From assembly GCF_014196525.1 (NCBI RefSeq), contig NZ_JACIDX010000003.1, forward strand, positions 310,001 to 374,000: a stretch of DNA of 64,000 nucleotides. The letters are read 5' to 3'. Positions within the stretch are counted from its first letter, which is position 1. Each line of letters begins with the position of its first letter. The notes below the pieces were generated by a model. It was not told the origin of the DNA. It did no database searches and saw only the letters and a program-made list of their open reading frames with translations. The stretch comes from Novosphingobium sediminicola (lineage in GTDB: Bacteria; Pseudomonadota; Alphaproteobacteria; Sphingomonadales; Sphingomonadaceae). The position numbers and the translations under genes are program-made. This document shows positions 57,680-64,000 of the stretch, piece after piece.

Positions 57680-59847
57680 GCCGCGTGCTCAATCTCAGCC
57701 GCCGCGAAATGCTGCATGGGCTGGGCGCGGGAGTGCTGGCGCTGGGCTTTGGCTTTCCCGCGCGGGCGCAGGGCGGGGCGGGCTTTGGCGCGATGATCGC
57801 GATTGCGCCCGATGGCGCGGTGCATTTTACCTGCCCTTCCTCCGAAATGGGGCAGGGGACGCAAGAGGCCCTCGCCCGTCTGATTGCCGAGGAACTGGAT
57901 TGCGACTGGGCGCGGATGCAGGTGCTGCTGCCATGGGCGGACCGCGCCTTCATCAACCCCGGCATGGGCAAGCAGATGACCGCCAACAGCGCGACCACGG
58001 TGGGCTATTTCCTGCCCTTGCGCCGGGCAGGCGCGGCGGCGCGGGCGATGCTGATACAGGCGGGCGCGGCGCGCTGGGGCGTGGCGGCGGACCAGATTTC
58101 GACACAGGCGGGCGAGGTCATCCATGCGGCCAGCGGGCGGCGGCTGACCTATGGCGCGCTGGCGCAGGATGCGGCGCGTCTGCCGGTGCCGGGCGATGTG
58201 GCGCTGAAATCCCCGGCTGATTTCCGCCTGATCGGCGGCAAAAGCCCGCGCAAAGATTTGGCCGCCAAGGTCACGGGCCGGGCCGAGTTCGGCGTCGATG
58301 TGATGCGCCCCGATATGCTGGTGGGGGCGCTGGCTCTGGCCCCGCATCCGCGCGCTAAGGTTGAGGCCGCCAATCTGGCGCAGGTGAAAGCCATGTCGGG
58401 CGTTGTGGCGGTGGTGCCGGTCGATGGCGGCTATGCGGTGCTGGCCTCGCGTTTCTGGACCGCGAAAAAGGCGGCCGAGGCGTTGAAGCTCACCGTGCTG
58501 TCCTCGCCCACGGCGGGGGTGGATGACAAGGCGATTGATGCCGCGCTGATCCGCGCCTTTGCCGAGAAAACCCCGCTGCCCTTTCCCGATTTCGATTTTT
58601 CCACCATGCGCCCGCGTGCCGGAGGAGGCGATAAGCCCGCCGTTCTGGCCGCGCTTGCCGCCGCGCCGCGCCGGGTGGAGGCCGAATATGACGTGCCCTA
58701 TCTGGCCCATGCCGCGATGGAGCCGTTGAATTGCAGCGCGATTCTGGCCGATGGGCAATTGACCCTGCGTGGGCCGATGCAATCGCCTGAGGATGTGCGG
58801 GCGCTGGCCGCCAAAATGGCGGGTCTGCCGCTCGACAGGGTGCGGGTGGAGGTGACGTTCCTCGGCGGCGGGTTTGGCCGCAAATGGGCGACTGACTTTC
58901 CCATTCCGGCGATGCAGGCCGCGATGGCCGTGCCGGGGCGCTGGGTCAAACTGATCTGGACGCGGGAAAATGATCTGGCGATGGACCAGTTCCGCCCGGC
59001 CTATAGGGTGAAAAGCGTGGCCGGGATAGGTGCGGATGGGGCGCTTGTCGCGATCCACAGCCGGATCGCGGGGCAATCGATCAACACCTATCACGGGCGT
59101 CGCGGCTTTCCCGGCATGGCCGATCCCACGGCGGCGGGGCTGCTCATCTATGGCTGCTATGCCCCTGTGATGAAGCTGATGGAGTTTCACGAGGCCGATC
59201 TGGCGATCCCGGTCGGCTTCTGGCGATCCGTCACGATGAGCCAGAATGCCTTTTTTGCTGAAAGCTTCATTGACGAGGTGGCGCGGGCGGCGGGTCGCGA
59301 TCCCTATGCCTATCGCCGCGACCTGCTTGCCGGTGAACCGCGCATCGCGCGCGCGCTGGACAAGGCCGCTGCGATGATCGGATGGGACCGGCCCAAGGCG
59401 AAAGGCGTGGGGCGCGGCATCGCGCTGACCTATAACGAGGGCCATGTCTGCGCACAGGCGGTCGAGGTGCGGGTGAATAAGCGCAAGCTGGCGATCCGGC
59501 GGATCGTGGCGGCGTTTGACTGCGGCGTGATGGTCGATCCGGCGGGCGTGGAAAGCCAGATCAGCGGCGGCATCATCTTTGGCCTTCAGGCTGCACTGTG
59601 GGGCGGGGTCTCCTTTGCCGAGGGGCGGCCCGCCATCAGCAATTTCAACGATGTGCGCCTGCCGGGCCTTGCCGACGTGCCGCCTATCGAGGTCGCGCTG
59701 ATCCCCAGCGGTGCCAAACCGGGCAATGCGGGCGAGGCGGGCACGCCGCCGATTGCGCCCGCCCTTGCCAATGCCATAGCGGACGCGGGCGCGGGCCGGG
59801 TGCGCCGCCTGCCTCTGTCGCAACGTTTCGAATTGGAAAATGCATGA
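57676..59847 (+). CDS. xanthine dehydrogenase-family molybdopterin subunit (IorB-like), exported
   Basis: A 723-residue molybdenum hydroxylase large subunit of the isoquinoline 1-oxidoreductase beta/aldehyde oxidase type. A leader with NLSRREMLHGLGAGVLALGF is Tat-like. Molybdopterin-binding stretches include CPSSEMGQGTQEALARLIAEEL, FLGGGFGRKWATDF and the C-terminal GEAGTPPIAPALANAIADA with the expected Glu. The family hydroxylates N-heterocycles or aldehydes using water. It is coupled by ATGA to the 2Fe-2S subunit gene. No FAD subunit is present, as usual for this type, which passes electrons to a cytochrome. Confidence 0.9.
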   Translation: MSRVLNLSRREMLHGLGAGVLALGFGFPARAQGGAGFGAMIAIAPDGAVHFTCPSSEMGQGTQEALARLIAEELDCDWARMQVLLPWADRAFINPGMGKQMTANSATTVGYFLPLRRAGAAARAMLIQAGAARWGVAADQISTQAGEVIHAASGRRLTYGALAQDAARLPVPGDVALKSPADFRLIGGKSPRKDLAAKVTGRAEFGVDVMRPDMLVGALALAPHPRAKVEAANLAQVKAMSGVVAVVPVDGGYAVLASRFWTAKKAAEALKLTVLSSPTAGVDDKAIDAALIRAFAEKTPLPFPDFDFSTMRPRAGGGDKPAVLAALAAAPRRVEAEYDVPYLAHAAMEPLNCSAILADGQLTLRGPMQSPEDVRALAAKMAGLPLDRVRVEVTFLGGGFGRKWATDFPIPAMQAAMAVPGRWVKLIWTRENDLAMDQFRPAYRVKSVAGIGADGALVAIHSRIAGQSINTYHGRRGFPGMADPTAAGLLIYGCYAPVMKLMEFHEADLAIPVGFWRSVTMSQNAFFAESFIDEVARAAGRDPYAYRRDLLAGEPRIARALDKAAAMIGWDRPKAKGVGRGIALTYNEGHVCAQAVEVRVNKRKLAIRRIVAAFDCGVMVDPAGVESQISGGIIFGLQAALWGGVSFAEGRPAISNFNDVRLPGLADVPPIEVALIPSGAKPGNAGEAGTPPIAPALANAIADAGAGRVRRLPLSQRFELENA

Positions 59848-60293
59848 TCACGATCACGGTCAATGGACAGGAACGCCATGTCGAGGCCGAGGAGGACACG
59901 CCCCTGCTCTGGGCGCTGCGCGAGGATCTGGGACTGACGGGGACGAAATTCGGCTGCGGGGCGGGGCTGTGCGGGGCCTGCACCGTGCATGTCGAGGGCG
60001 AGGCGATGCGTTCGTGCCAGATCCCGGTCAACATGGCGCAGGGGCGCAGCATCACCACCATCGAGGGGCTGACCCCGGCGCAGGGCCTGCATGCGGTTCA
60101 GGCGGCATGGGTGGCGGCCCAAGTGCCGCAATGCGGTTATTGCCAGCCCGGCATGATTATGGCGGTGGCCGGATTGCTCAAGTCCAATCCGCGCCCCGAT
60201 GCCGCCGCGATCCGTGCGGGCGTGACCAATCTGTGCCGCTGCGGAACCTATCCCCGGATCGTGGCCGCCATTGCGCAGCTCAGCTTAGGCTGA
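59844..60293 (+). CDS. (2Fe-2S)-binding subunit of molybdenum hydroxylase (IorA-like)
   Basis: A 149-residue iron-sulfur subunit with both clusters. The plant-ferredoxin-type Cys set is in KFGCGAGLCGACTVHVEG and MRSCQ; the helical cluster in QCGYCQPGMIMAV and NLCRCGTYPRIV. ATG 59844 gives an ATGA overlap with the large subunit; the longer frame is a shadow. It passes electrons from the molybdenum centre. Its 3' end overlaps the Gfo/Idh/MocA gene tail by 14 bases. Confidence 0.93.
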   Translation: MITITVNGQERHVEAEEDTPLLWALREDLGLTGTKFGCGAGLCGACTVHVEGEAMRSCQIPVNMAQGRSITTIEGLTPAQGLHAVQAAWVAAQVPQCGYCQPGMIMAVAGLLKSNPRPDAAAIRAGVTNLCRCGTYPRIVAAIAQLSLG

Positions 60294-61311
60294 TCCGGCG
60301 TCCCTGCTCGGCGCTGGCCATGCCTGCTTCCAGCACTTCCATCACGGCGATCGCCTGTTCGGCGGGGACGGGATTGTCGCCCTTGCCGTTCAGCGCATCG
60401 GCCAAAGCCTGCCAGAACAGGCGATAGTCACCGCGTTCATTGGGCACGGGTGCGGATTGCGAAGGGTCGGCGCCATCGGTGAAATGGCCGATGACCGGGT
60501 CCAGCCCCCAATCCGGCCCGCCCGGCGCGCCGCCTGCCAGAATGGCCGGTTCCTGAGGATCGATGCCCGGCTTGATCCAGCTTCCCCCTGTGCCATGAAC
60601 GGCAAAGCGCAGGGAATGGTCGGCGGCCATTTTGCTGGAGCGCAGCACCGCGCGGCGGCCCGGATAATGCAGTACGACATGGAACCAGTCGGGCGCGGGC
60701 GCGCCGGGGCGCAGCGCGGCCAGATCGGCGGTGACGGCATCCGGGCGGCCAAACAGGCACAGCGCCTGATCGACCAGATGCGGCCCCAGATCGAGCCATG
60801 ATCCGCCCGCGCGCGCCTCTTTCCACACATCGGCGGGAACCGGGCGCCAGCGGTCGAAATGGCTTTCGAAATGGACGATCTCGCCCAGACGCCCTTCGCC
60901 GATCAATCGCCGCAGGGTGAGAAAATCGGCGTCCCAGCGGCGGTTCTGAAAGGCGGTCAGCATCTTGCCGCCGGCGTTTGCGGCTTCGGCCATGGCGCGG
61001 GCATCGGCGGCGCTGGTGGCAAAGGGCTTGTCCACCACCACATGCTTGCCCGCCTGCAGCGCGGCGATGGCGTGTTCGGCGTGAAATTCATCGGGGCTGG
61101 CCACGATGACCAGATCCACATCGGGCCGCGCCAGCAGGGTGGCGACATCGGGCACGACCGCCATCCCCGGCAAGCCCGCATGGACCTTGGCCACATCGCG
61201 CGAGACCACGGCGCGCAAGGCCAGCTCCGGCGTCAGCGCGACAAAGGGGGCATGAAACACGCGCCCGGCAAGGCCATATCCGATCAGGCCGACGCCAATC
61301 TCGCGCATCAT
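60280..61311 (-). CDS. Gfo/Idh/MocA family oxidoreductase
   Basis: A 343-residue NAD(P)-dependent dehydrogenase. The Rossmann motif is VGLIGYGLAGRVFHAPF, the catalytic Lys is in HVVVDKPFATS (DKP rather than EKP), and the substrate domain has LDLGPHLVDQALCLFG with the conserved Asp/His. Family members act on sugars, inositols and related polyols. ATG 61311 follows GGGAGC. It is downstream of the second molybdenum hydroxylase large-subunit gene with a 90-bp gap, in which I see no operator. Confidence 0.9.
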   Translation of the reverse strand: MMREIGVGLIGYGLAGRVFHAPFVALTPELALRAVVSRDVAKVHAGLPGMAVVPDVATLLARPDVDLVIVASPDEFHAEHAIAALQAGKHVVVDKPFATSAADARAMAEAANAGGKMLTAFQNRRWDADFLTLRRLIGEGRLGEIVHFESHFDRWRPVPADVWKEARAGGSWLDLGPHLVDQALCLFGRPDAVTADLAALRPGAPAPDWFHVVLHYPGRRAVLRSSKMAADHSLRFAVHGTGGSWIKPGIDPQEPAILAGGAPGGPDWGLDPVIGHFTDGADPSQSAPVPNERGDYRLFWQALADALNGKGDNPVPAEQAIAVMEVLEAGMASAEQGRRISLS

Positions 61312-61401
61312 TCATGCTCCCTTTGCTGGATCTGTCGCTGCGCCTCTAATTGCTTTGTCCGTCCATGCCCAGCCCCTTCAACGCCTTGCGGCTTTTCTGT
61401 T

Positions 61402-63594
61402 TCAGAGCGCAAAGGGCATCGAGCGCAGCCTCTTGCCCGTGGCGTCAAAGATCGCATTGGCCAGCGCGGGGATCACTGGGGGCAGGGCCGGTTCGCCCAA
61501 CCCTCCCGGCTGCGCATCGGAGGGGACAAAGGCCACCTCCACCGGGGGCAGGCGGTCTATCCGGGCAAAGGGGTGATCGTGGAAATTGCTTTGCTGAACG
61601 CGACCGTTTTCGATGGTGATCTTCTGGCCATTAAGGGCTTGCGACAATCCATCGAGGATCGAGCCGCGCACCTGCGCCTCGGCGCCCAAGGGGTTGACGA
61701 TCTGCCGCCCCACATCGCCCGCCGCCCAGACCTTGCGGACGGTGACGGCTTTGCCTTTTACCGCTACTTCGACCACTTCGGCAAAATAGCCGCGATGGCA
61801 GAAATAGAAGGCAAAGCCGCGCCCGATGCCCGGCTTGCGCGGGACATTGCCCCAATCCGACATGGCCATCGCCTTTTGCACCACGGCGCGGGCGCGGGCG
61901 GTGTTGAACGAGCGGGGCGTCTCACCCGCCTTGTCGGTCTCGCCAAATTGCTTGTCGGCGGTGAAGAGGTCGAGCATCAGCGCGGGCAGGCTGCGCCCTC
62001 CGGCGCGCGCCACCTCGTCCAGAAAGCCTTGGAACACAAAGGCATGGGCATTGGAGGTCGGCGCCCGCATCGCGCCCAAAGGCATGATGGTGGGAAACAC
62101 CGAATGGGTCATCTCAATGTCCGGGATCAAGCCTTCGGGCATATGGAAAGGCGCCATATTGGCGAAGAATTGCGGATCCTCGCCGGGGCCGAAGGAGACG
62201 AAATGGTTGGTAAAGGCGGTGAGCCTGCCGGACTGGTCGATCCCCGCCTTGAACTTATGCCAGCCTGCGGGGCGGTAGAAATCGTGGGTGATATCGTCGG
62301 TGCGATTATACAGGACATTGATCGGCACGCCGGGCATGGCCTTGGCAATCGCGCCCGCCTGCGCCATGAAATCGCTCATCAGCCGCCGCCCGAAGCCGCC
62401 GCCGATCCGCGTGACATGGACGGTGATGTCGCCCTCGGCCACGCCAACGCATTGCGCCACCAGCTTGCGCCCGTTTTCCGGCTGCTGCGCCGGCGCCCAG
62501 AAGGTCAGCTTGCCGTCCTTGAACAGCGCGGTGCAATTTTGCGGCTCCAGCGTGTTATGCGCCACGAAAGGATAGTCATAACGCGCCGAAATCACCTTGG
62601 CGGCCTTGCCCAGCGCGGCTTTCGCATCGCCCGCCTTGAACGCCACCTTGCCCCCGCCCGCATCCAGCAGCGCCTTGGCCCGCGCCGCATAGGCCGCATC
62701 GCCATGGCCTTGCGCGGCGCTCTCATCCCATTCCAGCACCAGCTTGTCGCGCGCCTGCTGGGCATACCACCAATTGGTCGCGACAATCGCCACGCCGTCG
62801 GTCAGGCTGTCGACGCTGCCCGCAAAGGTGCCTTTGGCCTTGACGCCCTGGATGGGGATCACCGCCTTGACGCCCGGCATGGCTCTGGCCGCCGCATCAT
62901 CCACCCGGCGCAGCACCGCGCCGGGCGAGGGCGGGCCGACAAACACCGCATGGAGCATGCCCGGCAGGCGCGTATCAATGCTGTAAAGCGGATCGCCCCG
63001 CACGATTTTGGGCGTATCCACCCCGCCGCGCCGCGATCCGATGATGGTGAATTGCTCTGGTGATTTAAGGCGCAGATCGCCCGGTTTCGCAGGCGCCAAA
63101 CCCGCCGCCTCCTGCGCCAGCGCGGCATAGGGCAGGGAGCGCCCGGATGCCTTGTGATGCGCCACACTGGCCGCCGTGGAAATTTCGGCCACCGCCACGC
63201 CCCAGCGCGCCGCCGCCACGCGAACCAGCATATCGCGCGCCGCCGCGCCGGCCTGACGCATCGGGAGATAGCCCATCATCGTCGACATCGACGCGCCCGA
63301 AAATTGCGGCCCATAGCGCGCCGGGTCCAGATCGGCCTGTTCCACGCGCACCTGCGCCCAATCGGCGTCCAGTTCCTCGGCCACGATCATCGGCAGGCTG
63401 GTTTTGATGCCTTGGCCCATTTCGGGGTTGCGCGCGGCGATGGTGATCGCGCCGGATGTGTCGATGGCGACAAAGGCGGTCAGCACCGCTGCGCCCTGCG
63501 CCGCGTGCACCGGAACGGAAAAATCCACCAGCAACCCGCCGCCCGCCAGCGCCGAGGCGCGCAGGAATGACCGCCGCGAAAGTTCAGCCTGCAT
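61402..63594 (-). CDS. xanthine dehydrogenase-family molybdopterin subunit (IorB-like), Tat-exported
   Basis: A 730-residue paralog of the 57676-59847 subunit. The twin-arginine leader is LSRRSFLRASALAGGGLLVD. Core motifs include NPEMGQGIKTSLPMIVAEEL, VTRIGGGFGRRLMSDF and GGLGEPALPPVIPALANAI with the catalytic Glu. It overlaps the 2Fe-2S subunit gene by 11 bases. Ligand specificity is unknown; N-heterocycle or aldehyde hydroxylation is the family activity. The two copies flank the Gfo/Idh/MocA gene in opposite orientation. Confidence 0.9.
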   Translation of the reverse strand: MQAELSRRSFLRASALAGGGLLVDFSVPVHAAQGAAVLTAFVAIDTSGAITIAARNPEMGQGIKTSLPMIVAEELDADWAQVRVEQADLDPARYGPQFSGASMSTMMGYLPMRQAGAAARDMLVRVAAARWGVAVAEISTAASVAHHKASGRSLPYAALAQEAAGLAPAKPGDLRLKSPEQFTIIGSRRGGVDTPKIVRGDPLYSIDTRLPGMLHAVFVGPPSPGAVLRRVDDAAARAMPGVKAVIPIQGVKAKGTFAGSVDSLTDGVAIVATNWWYAQQARDKLVLEWDESAAQGHGDAAYAARAKALLDAGGGKVAFKAGDAKAALGKAAKVISARYDYPFVAHNTLEPQNCTALFKDGKLTFWAPAQQPENGRKLVAQCVGVAEGDITVHVTRIGGGFGRRLMSDFMAQAGAIAKAMPGVPINVLYNRTDDITHDFYRPAGWHKFKAGIDQSGRLTAFTNHFVSFGPGEDPQFFANMAPFHMPEGLIPDIEMTHSVFPTIMPLGAMRAPTSNAHAFVFQGFLDEVARAGGRSLPALMLDLFTADKQFGETDKAGETPRSFNTARARAVVQKAMAMSDWGNVPRKPGIGRGFAFYFCHRGYFAEVVEVAVKGKAVTVRKVWAAGDVGRQIVNPLGAEAQVRGSILDGLSQALNGQKITIENGRVQQSNFHDHPFARIDRLPPVEVAFVPSDAQPGGLGEPALPPVIPALANAIFDATGKRLRSMPFAL

Positions 63595-64000
63595 GGGATG
63601 TTTCCTTCGCCGCCAGTTCGATGGCGTCCATGATCCGGTGATAAGAGGCGCAGCGGCACAAATTGCCGCTCATGCCCTGCGTGATCTGAGTGCGCGTGGG
63701 TTTGGGCGTTGCAGCCAGCAAGGCGCTGGCCGACATGATCTGGCCCGCCTGACAATAGCCGCATTGGGGGGCGTCCACCGCCACCCAAGCCTTTTGCACC
63801 GCCGCGCCGATGGGCGTTTCGCCCACGCCCTCGATGGTGGTGATTTTTGCCGCGCCCACCGCGCCCAGCGGCGTCTGGCACGAACGCACCGCCGCCCCGT
63901 CCATATGCACCGTGCAGGCCCCGCACAGCCCCGCGCCGCAGCCGAATTTTGTGCCCACCATATTCAGTTCGTCGCGCAAAACCCAGAGCAGGGGCATGTC
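63584..64000 (-). CDS. (2Fe-2S)-binding subunit of molybdenum hydroxylase, N-terminus cut by window edge
   Basis: The last 138 residues of an IorA-like subunit; the first few residues and the start lie outside the window. The cluster motifs are KFGCGAGLCGACTVHMDG with VRSCQ and QCGYCQAGQIMSA with NLCRCASYHRIMD, all eight Cys present. It lies before and overlaps its large-subunit gene, in the opposite order to the plus-strand pair. Confidence 0.9.
   Translation of the reverse strand, partial: DMPLLWVLRDELNMVGTKFGCGAGLCGACTVHMDGAAVRSCQTPLGAVGAAKITTIEGVGETPIGAAVQKAWVAVDAPQCGYCQAGQIMSASALLAATPKPTRTQITQGMSGNLCRCASYHRIMDAIELAAKETSHAG

Noticed and set aside
57622-63063. Antisense frames of over 730 residues opposite both molybdenum hydroxylase large subunits
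   Set aside because: Low-complexity Arg/His/Gly-rich translation with no motifs; the opposite strand carries clear IorB-type genes.
1-64000. CRISPR arrays, insertion sequences or prophage genes
   Set aside because: No regularly spaced repeats, transposase, integrase or phage structural motifs were seen in either strand.

Overview
The window is a gene-dense, very GC-rich stretch of chromosome, almost all of it catabolic enzymes, permeases and one TonB-dependent receptor. The codon use, the TonB receptor, the LacI-type regulator, several Tat-type leaders and the mix of flavin monooxygenases, molybdenum hydroxylases and MmgE/PrpD, VOC and cupin proteins suggest an alphaproteobacterium of the Sphingomonadales (Novosphingobium/Sphingobium-like). 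That assignment is inference; no rRNA or housekeeping marker is present. I see no transposase, integrase, phage gene, CRISPR array or complete tRNA.

Layout. 1-1746 (minus): a GPH-type permease (cut by the window edge) and an alpha/beta hydrolase. 1866-6161 (plus): M24 peptidase-like protein, two luciferase-like monooxygenases (LLM) and an exported hydrolase. 6151-7356 (minus): a beta-lactamase-fold serine hydrolase. 7537-10427 (plus): FAD monooxygenase, maleate-isomerase-like protein, membrane protein. 10566-21219 (minus): DUF1838 protein, CaiB-type CoA-transferase, HMG-CoA-lyase-like aldolase, LeuD/LeuC-like hydratase, quinone-reductase-like enzyme, FAD oxidase, FAD reductase-like enzyme, a small unknown protein and a methyltransferase. 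21412-27619 (plus): HapK-like protein, SDR, MmgE/PrpD, VOC protein, hydrolase, unknown protein, MFS permease. 27637-31158 (minus): amidase, two polysaccharide-deacetylase-fold hydrolases, dehydrogenase. 31333-33755 (plus): exported esterase and aldehyde dehydrogenase. 33794-40695 (minus): LLM, MFS, M24, amidohydrolase, LLM. 40932-43676 (plus): SDR, MFS, hydrolase. 43669-44627 (minus): two cupins. 45073-47918 (plus): TonB receptor and a DUF1330 protein. 47915-48991 (minus): LacI-family regulator. 49363-54108 (minus): hydrolase, PhyH dioxygenase, LLM and a permease-cupin fusion. 54218-54880 (minus): membrane protein. 55126-60293 (plus): amine oxidase, SUMF1 protein and a molybdenum hydroxylase pair. 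60280-64000 (minus): Gfo/Idh/MocA protein and a second molybdenum hydroxylase pair (cut by the edge).

Most genes within a block overlap by 1, 4 or 8-11 bases (ATGA, GTGA, TGATG, TAATG), so they are probably translationally coupled operons. The block promoters share a 17-bp imperfect palindrome, roughly TATCC-GACAGGC-GGATA, which I found at 13 places, usually 60-110 bp before a start codon. It also lies upstream of the only DNA-binding regulator in the window, the LacI-family gene, where it is a perfect palindrome. My reading is that the whole 64 kb is one co-regulated catabolic region: uptake by the TonB receptor and several permeases, flavin-dependent oxidation by five LLMs, hydrolysis of amide, imide and ester bonds, and breakdown of an alkyl-malate-type acid to CoA esters by the LeuCD/CaiB/HMGL cassette. 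The substrate cannot be read from the sequence; an N-containing heterocycle or imide, or a mixed natural product, would fit.

Most striking single items: the shared operator; a permease with a C-terminal cupin joined by a signal-peptide-like segment; about 30 bp matching the 3' end of a tRNA-Ser inside an MFS gene; three alpha/beta hydrolases with His at the nucleophile position; a maleate-isomerase-like protein without its catalytic cysteines; and an orphan terminator that may end a small RNA.
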